This document shows positions 19,101-28,358 of a stretch of 64,000 nt of DNA, piece after piece. This DNA is from Arthrobacter sp. AFG7.2 (GTDB lineage Bacteria; Actinomycetota; Actinomycetes; Actinomycetales; Micrococcaceae). Numbering within the stretch: position 1 is the stretch's first letter; every line of letters begins with the position of its first letter. Location: the NCBI RefSeq assembly GCF_002892835.1, contig NZ_PJMB01000007.1, positions 124,001-188,000 on the forward strand, in the 5' to 3' direction. The notes under the pieces were generated by a model. The model had not been told where the DNA came from, did not search any database, and was given only the letters and a program-made list of their open reading frames with translations. The position numbers and the translations under genes are program-made.

Positions 19101-19660
19101 GCCCCGAAGATGTCGCGGAACTCGGAGGCTGCCTCAAGTGCCTCGCGGTATTGGCCCAGCCGCAGCCGGGTCTGGATTTCCCCGGACGGGCAGCCGGTGG
19201 TGGCAATCAGTCCCTCGGAGTAGGTGTTCAGGAGCTCCCGGTCCAGCCTGGGCCACTTGCCGAACACGGCGTCCAGGGAGGCGATGGAGGATGCCCGGAA
19301 CAGGTTCCGCATGCCCGCGTTGTTGTAGCTGAGCAGGGTCATGTGCGTGTAGGAACCGCCGCCGGAAATGTCGTCCTTGCGCTGGTGTTCCTCGCCCCAC
19401 CGCACGCGGCTCTTGTCACCGCGCGCCGTTCCCGGGGTCACATAGGCTTCGACGCCAATGATCGGCTTGATTCCCTTGTCCGTGGCCTTTTTCCAGAAAT
19501 CAAAGGCTCCGAAGAGGTACCCGTGGTCCGTGGTGGCGAGGGCGGGCATCCCCAGCCGCCCGGTTTCGTCAAACAATTCCCCGAGCCTGGCTGCGCCGTC
19601 CAGCATCGAGTACTCGGTGTGGTTGTGGAGATGGACAAACGAGTCATTGCTGGAAGTCAC
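16103..19660 (-). CDS. dnaE: DNA polymerase III alpha subunit
   Basis: Replicative DNA polymerase, C-family, DnaE1 type, 1185 aa. The N-terminal PHP domain begins FVHLHNHTEYSMLDGAARL. The palm is marked by the GPGRGSGAGSMVAYAMRI region and the catalytic Asp motif MPDFDVDFDDRRR around residues 420-430. Tandem helix-hairpin-helix and OB-fold segments are in the C-terminal third (SLSRRIAKASGNAYARAEVE). It is the last gene of the long minus-strand cell-wall and division block. The gene before it ends 36 bp upstream. Confidence 0.98.
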   Translation of the reverse strand: MTSSNDSFVHLHNHTEYSMLDGAARLGELFDETGRLGMPALATTDHGYLFGAFDFWKKATDKGIKPIIGVEAYVTPGTARGDKSRVRWGEEHQRKDDISGGGSYTHMTLLSYNNAGMRNLFRASSIASLDAVFGKWPRLDRELLNTYSEGLIATTGCPSGEIQTRLRLGQYREALEAASEFRDIFGAENYFCELMDHGLDIERRVTGDLLRLAKDLNLPLVATNDLHYTHEHDAKAHEALLAIQSGSTLLEPTYDNGGSRFAFSGSGYYLKSPQEMRELFRDHPDACDNTLLIAERCEVSFNTGANYMPRFPCPPGEDETSWLVKEVATGLEYRYPGGVPDNVRAQADYELGVITSMGFPGYFLVVADFINWAKNNGIRVGPGRGSGAGSMVAYAMRITDLDPLRHGLIFERFLNPDRVSMPDFDVDFDDRRRSEVIDYVTRKYGDERVAMIVTYGTIKTKQALKDSSRVLGYPFSMGEQLTKALPPAVMAKDIPLADIQNPEAKRYGEAGDFRQLISTDPEAAKVFETALGIEGLKRQWGVHAAGVIMSSDPIIDVIPIMRRIQDGQVITQFDYPTCEGLGLIKMDFLGLRNLTIISDALENIKMNRGIDLELETLELDDAPSYELLARGDTLGVFQLDGGPMRSLLKLMKPDNFEDISAVLALYRPGPMGANAHTDYALRKNGIQEVIPIHPELKEPLSEILGGTYGLIVYQEQVMAVAQKLAGYSLGQADILRRAMGKKKKSELDKQFAGFSQGMQDNGYSMEAVKTLWDILLPFSDYAFNKAHSAAYGVISYWTAYLKAHYAPEYMAALLTSVGDDKDKSAIYLNECRRMGITVLPPDVNESALNFTPVGNDIRFGMGAIRNVGVNVVEAMVAARESEGAYTSFKDYLMKVPAVVCNKRTIESLIKSGAFDSLGHHRRALAMIHEEAIDSVITLKRNEAIGQFDLFAGFDEAESESSLSIEIPDLPEWEKKDKLSFERDMLGLYVSDHPLQGLEGLLSQHAEMSITSVLGEDGPQDGAIITIAGMITSLSRRIAKASGNAYARAEVEDLGGSMEVMFFGQVYGPIASVLAEDLIVVVKGRLQKRDDGAITLNCMELSVPDLSEGLNGPLVITMPTHKATEAVVTELGDVLRTHRGNSEVRLHLQGDTRTEIMGLPVHLRVNPSPSLFGDLKVLLGPACLDA

Positions 19661-19696
19661 CGCACTATTCTATGCGCCGGGCGGCGGTGGAAAGCG

Positions 19697-20623
19697 CTAG
19701 GCCTGCCCTGACTCCAGGATTTCCAGGGCATACGCCAGGTCCTGCGGGTAGTCGCTGGTGACGCGGACGCGTTCCCCCGTGACCGGATGGTCGAAGCCCA
19801 GTTCGCGGGCGTGCAGCCACTGGCGGGTCAGGCCAAGTGTGGCGGCAAGCCGCGGGTCGGCACCATAGGTCAGGTCGCCGGCGCAAGGATGCCGGAGCGC
19901 GGAAAAGTGCACGCGGATCTGGTGGGTGCGTCCCGTTTCCAGGTGGACCTCCACCAGGCTGGCCTTGCCGAAGGCTTCGATCACTTCGTAGTGGGTGACT
20001 GAGGGACGTCCGTCTTCAATCACCGCGAAACGCCAATCGTGCCCCGGATGCCGGCCGATGGGCGCGTCGATGGTTCCAGCCAGCGGGTCGGGCAGGCCCT
20101 GGACTACGGCGTGGTAAACCTTGTCCACTGTGCGTTCCTTGAACGCGCGCTTCAGGGCGGTGTAGGCACGCTCCGACTTTGCCACCACCATCACACCCGA
20201 GGTCCCGACGTCGAGCCGGTGCACGATGCCGGCACGTTCCGGCGATCCGGAGGTGGAGATGCGGTAGCCGGCTCCTGCGAGGCCGCCCACCACCGTCGGC
20301 CCTACCCATCCCGGCGAGGGGTGGGCGGCAACTCCTACCGGCTTGTCCACGACGACGAAATCCTCATCGTCCAGCAGGATCTTCAGGCCTTCCACAACTT
20401 CCTCCACAACTTCCAGGGGGTCTCGCCGTTCCGGCATACTCACCTGCAGGACATCGCCCGCCACCAGCTTCGCCGACTTGCCCAGCGGCCTGCCTTTGCT
20501 CTCCACATGACCCTCCGCAAGAAGGGACGCCGCGAGCGAGCGCGAGATGCCGAGGAGGCCGGCAACACCCGCGTCCGCCCTGGCTCCCCCGTATTCGTCG
20601 GCAACGACAATGCGTTCAGGCAT
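19697..20623 (-). CDS. RluA-family pseudouridine synthase
   Basis: Converts uridine to pseudouridine in rRNA, probably 23S rRNA (RluD-like). 308 aa. An S4 RNA-binding domain occupies about residues 13-75 ([20 protein letters not shown]). The catalytic motif is [20 protein letters not shown] with the Asp near residue 138. Also seen: [16 protein letters not shown] and [11 protein letters not shown]. The start overlaps the lspA stop by 8 nt, so the two are translationally coupled. Exact target site cannot be told from sequence alone. Confidence 0.93.
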   Translation of the reverse strand: MPERIVVADEYGGARADAGVAGLLGISRSLAASLLAEGHVESKGRPLGKSAKLVAGDVLQVSMPERRDPLEVVEEVVEGLKILLDDEDFVVVDKPVGVAAHPSPGWVGPTVVGGLAGAGYRISTSGSPERAGIVHRLDVGTSGVMVVAKSERAYTALKRAFKERTVDKVYHAVVQGLPDPLAGTIDAPIGRHPGHDWRFAVIEDGRPSVTHYEVIEAFGKASLVEVHLETGRTHQIRVHFSALRHPCAGDLTYGADPRLAATLGLTRQWLHARELGFDHPVTGERVRVTSDYPQDLAYALEILESGQA

Positions 20624-21188
20624 CCCCGGGCTTCTCCTTGCTTTCAGACGTCAGGCGGCTTCCGTCCATGGTGATGCCGCGCAGGGTCAGGATGCAGATA
20701 ATCGTCACGGCGGAAACCACGGCCGAATCAGCGATATTGAAGATGGCGAAGTTCGGGAGCTGAATGAAATCGACCACGTGTCCCATACCGAATGACGGCT
20801 CCCGGAAGAGCCTGTCAGTGAGGTTGCCCAGTGCCCCGCCCAGGAGCAGGCCGAGCGCCAGGGACCACCAGATTGACCCCAATTTGCGGATCTGGAAGAG
20901 AATGGCCACGGACACTGCGGCCATGATGATTGAAAACACCCAGGTCACGTTTTCACCGATGGAAAATGCCGCCCCCGAGTTCCGGATGAAGTACCAGTGC
21001 AGGAGAGGAGGGAATACCGGGATCCGTTCGCCCTCCACCATGCTGGACGTGACCCACAGCTTGGTGAGCTGGTCCAGGATATACGCGAAAAGTGCGAACC
21101 CGGCGAAGACCGAGAGCAGCACTGCCCGGCGCGGGCGCGGGGAAGGTGGTACGGGGCGTGCGGGGTCCGCAGCAAGTTCGTCAGTCAT
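20616..21188 (-). CDS. lspA: Lipoprotein signal peptidase (signal peptidase II)
   Basis: Cleaves signal peptides of diacylglyceryl-modified prolipoproteins in the membrane. 190 aa with four membrane helices. Catalytic Asp residues are seen in [11 protein letters not shown] and FNIADSAV, and the NSGAAFSIG loop is conserved. N- and C-terminal polar tails make it slightly longer than E. coli LspA. A lipoprotein substrate is encoded at 43226-43753. The downstream RluA-type gene overlaps it by 8 nt. Confidence 0.96.
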   Translation of the reverse strand: MTDELAADPARPVPPSPRPRRAVLLSVFAGFALFAYILDQLTKLWVTSSMVEGERIPVFPPLLHWYFIRNSGAAFSIGENVTWVFSIIMAAVSVAILFQIRKLGSIWWSLALGLLLGGALGNLTDRLFREPSFGMGHVVDFIQLPNFAIFNIADSAVVSAVTIICILTLRGITMDGSRLTSESKEKPGDA

Positions 21189-21222
21189 GGTGCTTTCATT
21201 CGTAAACCAGGTGTTAATGCCA

Positions 21223-21259
21223 AAAGCCGGTGGCCGAGGAATCCTCAGCCACCGGCTTT
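21223..21259 (-). terminator. Hairpin after divIVA
   Basis: Perfect 12-bp arms (21223-21234 and 21248-21259) with further pairing toward the loop. It sits between the divIVA stop and lspA and could reduce read-through into lspA-dnaE. Confidence 0.7.
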
Positions 21260-21280
21260 CAGAATACGTGCTTTGACGGA

Positions 21281-21973
21281 CTAGTTGGCTTCGCTCACTT
21301 CCGGCGTAGCCACTGAACCGCGGGCGTCCAGGTCGCGCAGCTGGCCTTCGATGTAGGCCTTCAGGCGTGAACGGTAGTCGCGCTCGAAGCCGCGGAGCTG
21401 CTCAACCTTGCGCTCCAGGACCGAACGCTGCTGCTCGAGTGCACCGAGGATCTTGCGGGACTTCTCCTGCGCGTCATTGACGAGGCTGCTGGCTTCGATC
21501 TGCGCCTCGGCGATGATCTTGTCCTTCTGCGCCTGGCCGTCGGCGACGTGGCGGTCGTGCATCTGCTGGGCCATGGCCAGGAGGCCGGCGGCGGATTCGG
21601 CAGACGGAGTTGCGACGGCGGCAGGCGTGGAGGTTGCGGGCGCTGCGGCTGCAGGAGCGGACGGCTGGACGTCCTTCTTCTTGCCCGCTTCGGCAGTCTT
21701 GGCTTCTGCTTCTGCCTTCTCGCGTGCCTCATCCTTGTCGGCCTTGACGGGCGCGGGGACCTTCTCCACAACGGGAGCAGCAGCCGAGCTCGCAGGAACG
21801 CTGGAACCGGCGTCGGAAAGCTTCTTGCGAAGTTCGTCGTTCTCCTGGTTCAGGCGGCGGAGTTCAACGACGATCTCGTCCAGGAAGTCATCAACTTCGT
21901 CCTGGTCGTAGCCCTCGCGGAACTTGGTCGGCTGAAAGCGCTTATTGACAACGTCTTCTGGCGTCAAAGCCAT
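21281..21973 (-). CDS. divIVA: DivIVA/Wag31 polar growth protein
   Basis: Coiled-coil scaffold that gathers at curved membrane and poles and guides peptidoglycan synthesis. 230 aa. The N-terminal DivIVA domain is clear (MALTPEDVVNKRFQPTKFRE, then GYDQDEVDDFLDEIV). A low-complexity Ala/Pro/Lys linker runs from about residue 60 to 125. The C-terminal coiled coil (residues about 130-220) is rich in Gln, Glu and Arg. Wag31 is an essential kinase substrate in mycobacteria; a PASTA kinase is encoded at 46947-49127. ATG 21973 follows a GAGGTGACCAG ribosome-binding site. Confidence 0.95.
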   Translation of the reverse strand: MALTPEDVVNKRFQPTKFREGYDQDEVDDFLDEIVVELRRLNQENDELRKKLSDAGSSVPASSAAAPVVEKVPAPVKADKDEAREKAEAEAKTAEAGKKKDVQPSAPAAAAPATSTPAAVATPSAESAAGLLAMAQQMHDRHVADGQAQKDKIIAEAQIEASSLVNDAQEKSRKILGALEQQRSVLERKVEQLRGFERDYRSRLKAYIEGQLRDLDARGSVATPEVSEAN

Positions 21974-22150
21974 CTGGTCACCTCACTGGTCTGGTTAGTC
22001 AGTAGGCCTTCCGGCCGTCAAAACTACGGTACCTAAATTTGGTCTGGTTACTCTAATTCAACACTGCGGTGTCAAACCTGAGTTTTCTTCGCTTTACAGT
22101 AGCTGTTCCCGGGGGTACACCCTGCGCGGCTAGGTTTATGGCGGTTTTAT

Positions 22151-22441
22151 TCAGGAAGCCAGGCCCCTGGTGATCCCCATCGCGATGCTGACGGCGATGA
22201 AAAGGATCAGGAAACCCAGGTCCAGGGAGATACCACCCAACCGAAGGGGCGGGATCAGCCGGCGCAGCACCTTGAGGGGCGGATCGGTGATCGAGTACAC
22301 GGCGTGGGCCACCACCAGGGCGGCTCCCCGTGGGCGCCATTCACGGGCGAACATCTGGACCCAGTCGAAGACCAGCCGGATGATCAGGGCAACAAAGAAC
22401 AGGAGCAGCGCGAGATAGACAAGTCCGAAAGCAATTCCCAT
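22151..22441 (-). CDS. YggT family membrane protein
   Basis: 96-aa protein with two membrane helices in a YggT repeat: IIRLVFDWVQMFAREWRPRG, then YSITDPPLKVLRRLIPP, the conserved turn. A single YggT unit is usual for the short actinobacterial form that sits between sepF and divIVA. Function is not established; its place suggests a role in division or osmotic adaptation. Confidence 0.93.
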   Translation of the reverse strand: MGIAFGLVYLALLLFFVALIIRLVFDWVQMFAREWRPRGAALVVAHAVYSITDPPLKVLRRLIPPLRLGGISLDLGFLILFIAVSIAMGITRGLAS

Positions 22442-22559
22442 GACTTAATTCATATCTCCATGTTCATCTGTTTACCGCGGCGTTCTGCCGATGTCCTGTC
22501 TATTTCAACACAGATGCCAGACAGGTGTCCCTGCCTGGCATCCGCATACCGCCAGATGT

Positions 22560-23090
22560 TCAGCTTTGGTTGAAGAAGCTCGCCTGGGTCTCGCTGATTT
22601 TTTTGTCGTCACCGATGACTTCAACATACGACGGCGACAGCAGGAAGACCTTATTGGTGACCCGTTCGATGCTCCCGCGGAGTCCAAAGACCAGGCCGGC
22701 GGAGAAGTCCACCAGGCGCTTGGCGTCGGCCTCGCCCATGTCTGTGACGTTCATGATCACCGGGATACCGTCCCGGAAGCTCTCACCGATGAGCTTGGCA
22801 TCGTTGTAGGAGCGCGGGTGGATGGTAGTGATCTGGCGGAGACCGCTGGTCTCCTCGCGGCTTGACGCCGCTCGTTTGATGGGAGTCACTGGCGCGCGGT
22901 ATTCCTCTTCAGGGGCGTAGGACGTTTCGCGGCTGACCTCTCGGACGGGTGCAGGTGCACGGCGCTCCTCACGGTCAGCTTCCATCGTTTCGTCCTCATC
23001 CTTACGTGTTGTCTGTTGCTCGGACTCGTAATGTTCATCGCCGTCGGCGAGCCCAAGATAGATCATTGTCTTGCGCAGAGCGCCGGCCAT
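22560..23090 (-). CDS. sepF: Cell division protein SepF
   Basis: Membrane-tethering partner of FtsZ; in Actinobacteria, which lack FtsA, it anchors the Z-ring. 176 aa. The N-terminal amphipathic segment is [16 protein letters not shown] charged linker follows to about residue 85, then the globular core with [39 protein letters not shown] and [22 protein letters not shown] precedes the ATG. It lies between the YggS-type gene and yggT in the usual actinobacterial order. Confidence 0.97.
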   Translation of the reverse strand: MAGALRKTMIYLGLADGDEHYESEQQTTRKDEDETMEADREERRAPAPVREVSRETSYAPEEEYRAPVTPIKRAASSREETSGLRQITTIHPRSYNDAKLIGESFRDGIPVIMNVTDMGEADAKRLVDFSAGLVFGLRGSIERVTNKVFLLSPSYVEVIGDDKKISETQASFFNQS

Positions 23091-23180
23091 GGTCGACTCC
23101 TAATCGTGTCCCGTAAGCGGGCCGCCCAATGGCTTGACAGCACTGGAGTCCCCCGCCCATCACTTGCAATAGCTTTGACG

Positions 23181-23936
23181 CTACCCCACGGCGGGGCGCG
23201 ATCCGAGAATATCGGAACCGATGCGCAGGTGTGTCGCTCCAAAGGCTATGGCCGCTTCCAGGTCCTGGCTCATGCCTGCGGAAATGGCCGTGGCTTCGGG
23301 GTGGTGCGCCACCAGCCGCGCCGAAACCCCGGCGAGTTTTTCAAAGGCGGGCTCCGGCGGGGCACCCAGGGGCGCCACGGCCATCACGCCAGCCAGCCGC
23401 AGGCCTTCGGCGGCCGCTATCCTGTCGGCGAGCAGAAGCGCCTCGGCGGGAGCGGCTCCGCCCCGATGCGCGCCGGCGTCGTCCTCAAGGCTTACCTGGA
23501 TGAAACAGTCCAGCGGTTCACGCCCCGTGGCCGCCTGCTGGTTCTGCACTGCCTTTGCCAGGGCATCCACGAGCTGTGGCCGGTCCACTGAATGAACGGC
23601 GGCAGCGTAGCGGACCACTGACTTCGCTTTTTTTGTCTGCAACTGGCCCACGAAATGCCAGGTGAGGCCGCAGTCGGCCAGGCTCTCCGCCTTCGCGGCA
23701 GCCTCCTGGTCCCTGTTTTCCCCGACGTCAGTCACTCCCAGCACGGCGAGCCGCCGGACGTCCTCCGGAGGGTGGAATTTCGTGACCACAATCAGGGTTG
23801 GCAGTTGGTCGGAGCGTCCGGCCGCCGCAGCCGCGGAGCTGATCCTGCGCCTGACTGTTTCCAGCCGGCCGGCCAGCTCCACGGTGCGCGGATCCTGGTT
23901 GCCCGGACCGCCGTCTCCCAGTAACGGTTCAGTCAT
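23181..23936 (-). CDS. YggS-type PLP homeostasis protein
   Basis: Pyridoxal-phosphate-binding single-domain TIM-barrel protein that buffers PLP and amino-acid metabolism; no catalytic reaction is firmly known. About 251 aa from ATG 23936, which overlaps the pgeF stop by 8 nt; a longer frame upstream lies inside pgeF. The PLP Lys is in LIVVTKFHP. Other motifs: DVGENRDQEA, WHFVGQLQTKK (many relatives have Asn before the second Lys) and GMSQDLEAAIAFGATHLRIG. Confidence 0.93.
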   Translation of the reverse strand: MTEPLLGDGGPGNQDPRTVELAGRLETVRRRISSAAAAAGRSDQLPTLIVVTKFHPPEDVRRLAVLGVTDVGENRDQEAAAKAESLADCGLTWHFVGQLQTKKAKSVVRYAAAVHSVDRPQLVDALAKAVQNQQAATGREPLDCFIQVSLEDDAGAHRGGAAPAEALLLADRIAAAEGLRLAGVMAVAPLGAPPEPAFEKLAGVSARLVAHHPEATAISAGMSQDLEAAIAFGATHLRIGSDILGSRPAVG

Positions 23937-24618
23937 TGCGCCACACCATGCCTGCGAAACGTCCGGTGGCCCGGTCGCGGCGGTAGGAGTAGAGGGACTC
24001 CGTCTCCAGGGTGCATGGTCCGCTGTATTCCACGTCAACCCCGGCGTCCTCCAGCTGCCGCCGGGCTCCCGCCGGGAGGTCCAGTGCCGGGGTTCCCCAG
24101 GACGTGGTGGACCACGCAGCGGGAACGCCGGCAGCCACTTCATCCCGGAGAGGCGCAGGAACTTCATAGCAGCTGCCGCAGATGGACGGCCCGAGCCAGG
24201 CTTTGATGCCTGACGCGCCCAAGGATCTCATCCTGTCCACAGCGAGCGGAATAACGCCGCCGGCCACACCCGGACGTCCGGCATGGACAGCAGCAAGGAC
24301 CGGGCCGCCCGTAGACTTACCCGCCAGCAGGACGGGAATGCAGTCCGCCACCATGACAGCCAGCGGAAGTGCCTGCGACACCATGGCATCAGCGTCCGGC
24401 GTCCCGCTCTCCCTGCCCATCACGGCAACGGTGGTGCCATGCACCTGGTTCATGAACCGCAGGCCCTGCGGCTCAATGCCCATCATGGCTTCAAGCCGCT
24501 CCCGCCGCCGCAGGACATCATCCGGATCATCACCCACGTGCAGGGCGAGGTTTCCGGCGCTGCTGTCTGTAAACGCGGCTGAGACCCCCGGCAGTATCTC
24601 GCCGCGCCAATGGAACAA
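23929..24618 (-). CDS. pgeF: Peptidoglycan editing factor PgeF
   Basis: Formerly called multicopper polyphenol oxidase or laccase domain protein (YfiH type). Known members cleave wrongly built UDP-MurNAc-L-Ser peptides or act as purine nucleoside phosphorylases. 229 aa. Metal-site residues are seen: NQVHGTTV (His), VMVADCIPVLL (Cys) and AAVHAGRPGVAGG (His), plus GPSICGSCYEV. It starts 8 bp after ftsZ ends and is in the division cluster, consistent with wall-precursor quality control. Confidence 0.93.
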   Translation of the reverse strand: MFHWRGEILPGVSAAFTDSSAGNLALHVGDDPDDVLRRRERLEAMMGIEPQGLRFMNQVHGTTVAVMGRESGTPDADAMVSQALPLAVMVADCIPVLLAGKSTGGPVLAAVHAGRPGVAGGVIPLAVDRMRSLGASGIKAWLGPSICGSCYEVPAPLRDEVAAGVPAAWSTTSWGTPALDLPAGARRQLEDAGVDVEYSGPCTLETESLYSYRRDRATGRFAGMVWRND

Positions 24619-24626
24619 GCCGGGGC

Positions 24627-25865
24627 CTACTTCAGGAAGTCGGGGACATCCAGGTCATCCGAATGGCTGCTGGTCATGTCCGGCTCCACCACGGAGGGCA
24701 GGTCCACATCGAAGCCGGAATCGGCGGGGACGGCTGCCGGGCGCTGCTGGCCCCAGTTGCTGAGCCCTGCTGCGCCTATTCCTGCGTGGACCGGCTGGAC
24801 GTGCACCTGGTGATGCGCGGAGGAGGGTGCCTGTGAAGGGGCGGGCGCAGCGGCCGGAGCGGCGGGCCGCTGCGGAGCAACCTGGGGCTGCGACTGGTCC
24901 ATGGACGGCGATGTTGCCTTGACGTCGTCGAAGCCGGCGGCGATAACGGTGACGCGGGCCTCGTCACCAAGGGCGTCGTCGATCACGGCACCGAAGATGA
25001 TGTTCGCCTCAGGGTGCGCGACTTCCTGCACCAGGCGTGCGGCCTCGTTGATCTCGAAGAGGCCAAGGTCGGAGCCACCCTGGATGGACAGCAGAACACC
25101 ATGGGCGCCGTCGATGGACGCTTCCAGCAGCGGCGAGGCGATGGCAAGCTCGGCAGCCTTGACCGCGCGGTCCTCGCCACGTGCAGAGCCAATACCCATG
25201 AGCGCGGAACCGGCGCCCTGCATGACGGACTTGACGTCGGCGAAGTCAAGGTTGATCAGGCCTGGCGTCGTAATGAGGTCCGTAATGCCCTGGACGCCCG
25301 AGAGCAGCACCTGGTCGGCTGAACGGAATGCGTCAAGGACGGAAACGTTGCGGTCGCTGATGGACAGGAGCCGGTCATTGGGGATCACGATCAGCGTGTC
25401 CACCTCGTCCCGCAGGGCGTCGATGCCGGCTTCTGCGGAGCCTGCGCGGCGGCGTCCCTCGAAGGTGAAGGGACGGGTCACTACGCCGATGGTCAGGGCG
25501 CCGAGGGAGCGCGCAATGCGTGCAACAACGGGTGCCCCGCCGGTGCCGGTTCCGCCGCCTTCGCCGGCCGTCACGAAGACCATGTCAGCGCCGCGAAGCA
25601 CTTCCTCGATCTCGTCGGCGTGATCCTCGGCCGCCTGCTTGCCTACCTCGGGATTGGCGCCGGCACCCAGCCCGCGGGTCAGCTCACGCCCGACGTCGAG
25701 CTTCACGTCGGCGTCACTCATGAGCAGAGCCTGGGCGTCGGTATTGATGGCGATGAATTCAACACCTCGGAGGCCGACCTCGATCATGCGGTTGACTGCG
25801 TTAACGCCACCGCCGCCGATGCCGACGACTTTGATGACGGCCAAGTAATTCTGCGGAGCTGCCAC
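24627..25865 (-). CDS. ftsZ: Cell division protein FtsZ
   Basis: Tubulin-like GTPase that forms the Z-ring. 412 aa. The GTP-binding core has [15 protein letters not shown] at the N-terminus and the tubulin signature [15 protein letters not shown] near residue 105. The T7 loop is NLDFADVK. A Gln/Ala/Pro-rich linker from about residue 320 leads to the conserved C-terminal peptide [10 protein letters not shown], which binds SepF and other partners. A 182-bp gap to ftsQ with an inverted repeat suggests its own promoter and control. Confidence 0.99.
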   Translation of the reverse strand: MAAPQNYLAVIKVVGIGGGGVNAVNRMIEVGLRGVEFIAINTDAQALLMSDADVKLDVGRELTRGLGAGANPEVGKQAAEDHADEIEEVLRGADMVFVTAGEGGGTGTGGAPVVARIARSLGALTIGVVTRPFTFEGRRRAGSAEAGIDALRDEVDTLIVIPNDRLLSISDRNVSVLDAFRSADQVLLSGVQGITDLITTPGLINLDFADVKSVMQGAGSALMGIGSARGEDRAVKAAELAIASPLLEASIDGAHGVLLSIQGGSDLGLFEINEAARLVQEVAHPEANIIFGAVIDDALGDEARVTVIAAGFDDVKATSPSMDQSQPQVAPQRPAAPAAAPAPSQAPSSAHHQVHVQPVHAGIGAAGLSNWGQQRPAAVPADSGFDVDLPSVVEPDMTSSHSDDLDVPDFLK

Positions 25866-25928
25866 GTTACGTGTCCCTTGTTCGTGTCTTATTGCGAAAA
25901 CTGATGGAGAGCTTGAACCATGAAACCT

Positions 25929-25949
25929 TAACCTTCGAGTTGAAGGTTA
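25929..25949 (-). promoter_or_regulatory. Inverted repeat upstream of ftsZ, candidate FtsR (MerR-type) operator
   Basis: TAACCTTC (25929-25936) and GAAGGTTA (25942-25949) form a perfect 8-bp inverted repeat with a 5-bp centre. On the minus strand a TTGACA lies 6 bp before it (25956-25961). This arm-spacer layout fits MerR-family operators. FtsR, known to control ftsZ in Corynebacterium glutamicum, has a homologue at 63050-63772. I see no convincing -10 element. Confidence 0.45.
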
Positions 25950-26047
25950 TAGTTATGTCAAGTAACTCATGTCTGTGACGGTATTTCCTCTGCTGGCCAC
26001 ATTCAATAACCGGCTCCGCGTGTCGGATTAATACCGGAAAGAAAGCT

Positions 26048-26989
26048 TCAGCGCGTCACCGGATGCCTGGGCACGCTGACATCGTAGACCTTGACCGGAT
26101 TCTTCGGATCGGCGGGAACCTTCAGGAGTGCGGCCAGCACTTTGGCCTTGAGTTCCTTTTCGCCTGCGTTGCCCCAGACGATCGTCTGGCCGTCCACAAG
26201 CTTGAGTTCCACTGCATTTACAGACTGGGCGGAGGCATTGGAAAGCCTGGCGAGCACGTCGGCCGGGAGGGCGCCAAGGACTGCGGCCGTGGCGCGGAAG
26301 AGGTCCTGGCCGATAGCTCCCGCTCCCCCGTCGATAACAGGCAGCGACACCGACTCAGGATCGGCCGTGGCCGCAAGCTGCACTCCCTCCACGTCCACGA
26401 GCTGGTACTGCTCGCCCTGCTTGACCAGTGCCACAGGCGCGCGTTCGCGAACCTCAACGGCCAGTCCGGACGGCGGGCGTGCCTCAGCCGAGGCGGACTT
26501 GACCTGGACCAGCGGTTCAAGGAGCCGGGCCACTTCCTCGTCCGTAACCTGCGGCAGGGGTTTACCGCGCAAGGGTTCCAGCGCTGCCTGGACCTGCGCA
26601 GGGGTGAGCAGCCTCGTGCCGGACACCGAGATCGTGTCAACCGCCAGGACCGGCGAAAAAATAGCCGCAGCCAGGAGCGCGGCCACCAGCGCAAAAAGCG
26701 TGCCGGCCGCCATGAGGACATTCCGCTTGCGGCGCTTCCCCTTGGGCCCGGGAAACGCCACCACGTTCGCTGCGGCAGCCGCCGGCGGTTCGGCCTTCCT
26801 GCCCTTGCCAAAGCCGGGGATGGCCGCCTTTTTGGGTTTGGCGGGCTTCCCGTCCTCCGGTGCGGCAGGTTCCGGAACAGAACGCGAAGCTGAGATGACC
26901 TCATCCCCGGCGGTTCCGACGGAGCTGCCGGCGGACCTGGCGCCCGGCCTGCCGGTGGACGTGTAGGTGGGGCGGCGGGTGCTAGCCAC
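26048..26989 (-). CDS. ftsQ: Cell division protein FtsQ
   Basis: Divisome protein that links FtsL/FtsB and FtsW/FtsI. About 313 aa from GTG 26989, which overlaps the murC stop by 8 nt; an ATG at 27028 would add 13 residues. The cytoplasmic tail of about 90 residues is Pro/Ala/Lys-rich and probably disordered. One membrane helix (NVLMAAGTLFALVAALLAAA) follows, then the POTRA domain (SPVLAVDTISVSGTRLLTPA) and the FtsQ beta domain to the C-terminus. Confidence 0.93.
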   Translation of the reverse strand: MASTRRPTYTSTGRPGARSAGSSVGTAGDEVISASRSVPEPAAPEDGKPAKPKKAAIPGFGKGRKAEPPAAAAANVVAFPGPKGKRRKRNVLMAAGTLFALVAALLAAAIFSPVLAVDTISVSGTRLLTPAQVQAALEPLRGKPLPQVTDEEVARLLEPLVQVKSASAEARPPSGLAVEVRERAPVALVKQGEQYQLVDVEGVQLAATADPESVSLPVIDGGAGAIGQDLFRATAAVLGALPADVLARLSNASAQSVNAVELKLVDGQTIVWGNAGEKELKAKVLAALLKVPADPKNPVKVYDVSVPRHPVTR

Positions 26990-28358
26990 GCAGGGCCTCG
27001 ATGATGTGCGGTCCGTATGCCGTGACATCGCCGGCGCCCACTGTCAGCACAATGTCCCCTTCAGCGGCAGCAGCCACCAGTGCGGGCACGGCATCACCGG
27101 CGGTCACCAGGCGTCCGCCCTGGTTCAGGTGATCGGCTATAAGCCGGCTGGTGACATCCGGGATGGGATCTTCACGGGCCGGATAGATATCCAGCACCAG
27201 GGCGGTGTCGGCGAGGTTGAGTGCTGCGGCAAACTCCTGGGCGAACTCGCGGGTACGTGAAAACAGGTGGGGCTGGAACAGGACGTGCACTTTGTGGCCG
27301 CCCGCTACCGAACGCGCCGCTGTAAGGGCTGCCCGGACTTCGGTGGGGTGGTGGGCATAATCGTCGAACACACGCACTCCCCGGGCCTCCCCCTTGAGCT
27401 CGAAGCGTCGGGAGGCGCCGGAAAAGTGTGCCAGGGCAGCCGCTGCCGCACTGGGGTCCACTCCGAGTTCAAGCGCGACGGCAAACGCAGCAACGGCGTT
27501 CAGCGCGTTGTGGCGCCCCGGCACCTGCAGGGCCAGTTCGTAGCGCCCTGTGGGCGTGGAAACTGCGACATCGCCGGGACCGCCGTCGTGCAGCACGAGG
27601 TCCGCCTCGCTGCCGGTTCCGTAAAGGACCACACGGCTGTTGCCGCGCGCCCGCGTCCTTTCCGCAAGGGCCAGCGCGCCGGCGTCGTCCGCGCAGGCCA
27701 CGAGCACGCCGTCCGCTGGAAGGAGCGCTGTGAAGCGGTCAAAGGACTCGTACACCGCCTCCGCGGTTCCGTAGTGGTCCAGGTGGTCCGGCTCAACGTT
27801 GGTGACAACGGCGATCATCGGCCGGTAGTTAAGGAAAGAGCCGTCGGATTCGTCCGCCTCGGCCACAAAGATTCCGGAGCGGCCGTGCGCGGCGTTGACG
27901 CCCAGCGCCGGGACGTTCGCCCCGATGGCGAAGGAAGGATCCAGTCCGGCGCCCTGCAGCAGGACGGTGACCATGGAGGTGGTGGTCGATTTGCCGTGGG
28001 TTCCGGCGACGGTGACAACCGTGTCGCCGCCCATCGTTGCGGCCAGCGCCTCGGAGCGGTGCAGCACCGGCAGCCCTGCCTCCCTTGCCGCAGCGAGCTC
28101 CGGGTTGTCCGCCCGGATGGCGGAACCGGCCACGACGGTCTGCGCGTCGCCCAGGTTGGCGGCGTCGTACCCGACGGCGATCCGGGCACCGGCCGCGGCA
28201 AGGTCGGCCATCACTGGCAGGTCCTTGGCGTCGGAACCGCTGACTGGAACGCCGCGGGCCACCATGATCCTGGCGACCGCAGACATGCCCACCCCGCCGA
28301 TCCCCACGAAGTGGATCCGTCCCAGCGATTCAAGGACAGGGATGCCGGGGTGGTTCAT
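26982..28358 (-). CDS. murC: UDP-N-acetylmuramate--L-alanine ligase
   Basis: First amino-acid ligase of the peptidoglycan stem. 458 aa, normal length. The Rossmann N-terminus has [14 protein letters not shown]. The ATP loop is [14 protein letters not shown], followed by [26 protein letters not shown] and [14 protein letters not shown]. The start overlaps the murG stop by 4 nt, so they are translationally coupled. Confidence 0.98.
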   Translation of the reverse strand: MNHPGIPVLESLGRIHFVGIGGVGMSAVARIMVARGVPVSGSDAKDLPVMADLAAAGARIAVGYDAANLGDAQTVVAGSAIRADNPELAAAREAGLPVLHRSEALAATMGGDTVVTVAGTHGKSTTTSMVTVLLQGAGLDPSFAIGANVPALGVNAAHGRSGIFVAEADESDGSFLNYRPMIAVVTNVEPDHLDHYGTAEAVYESFDRFTALLPADGVLVACADDAGALALAERTRARGNSRVVLYGTGSEADLVLHDGGPGDVAVSTPTGRYELALQVPGRHNALNAVAAFAVALELGVDPSAAAAALAHFSGASRRFELKGEARGVRVFDDYAHHPTEVRAALTAARSVAGGHKVHVLFQPHLFSRTREFAQEFAAALNLADTALVLDIYPAREDPIPDVTSRLIADHLNQGGRLVTAGDAVPALVAAAAEGDIVLTVGAGDVTAYGPHIIEALRG

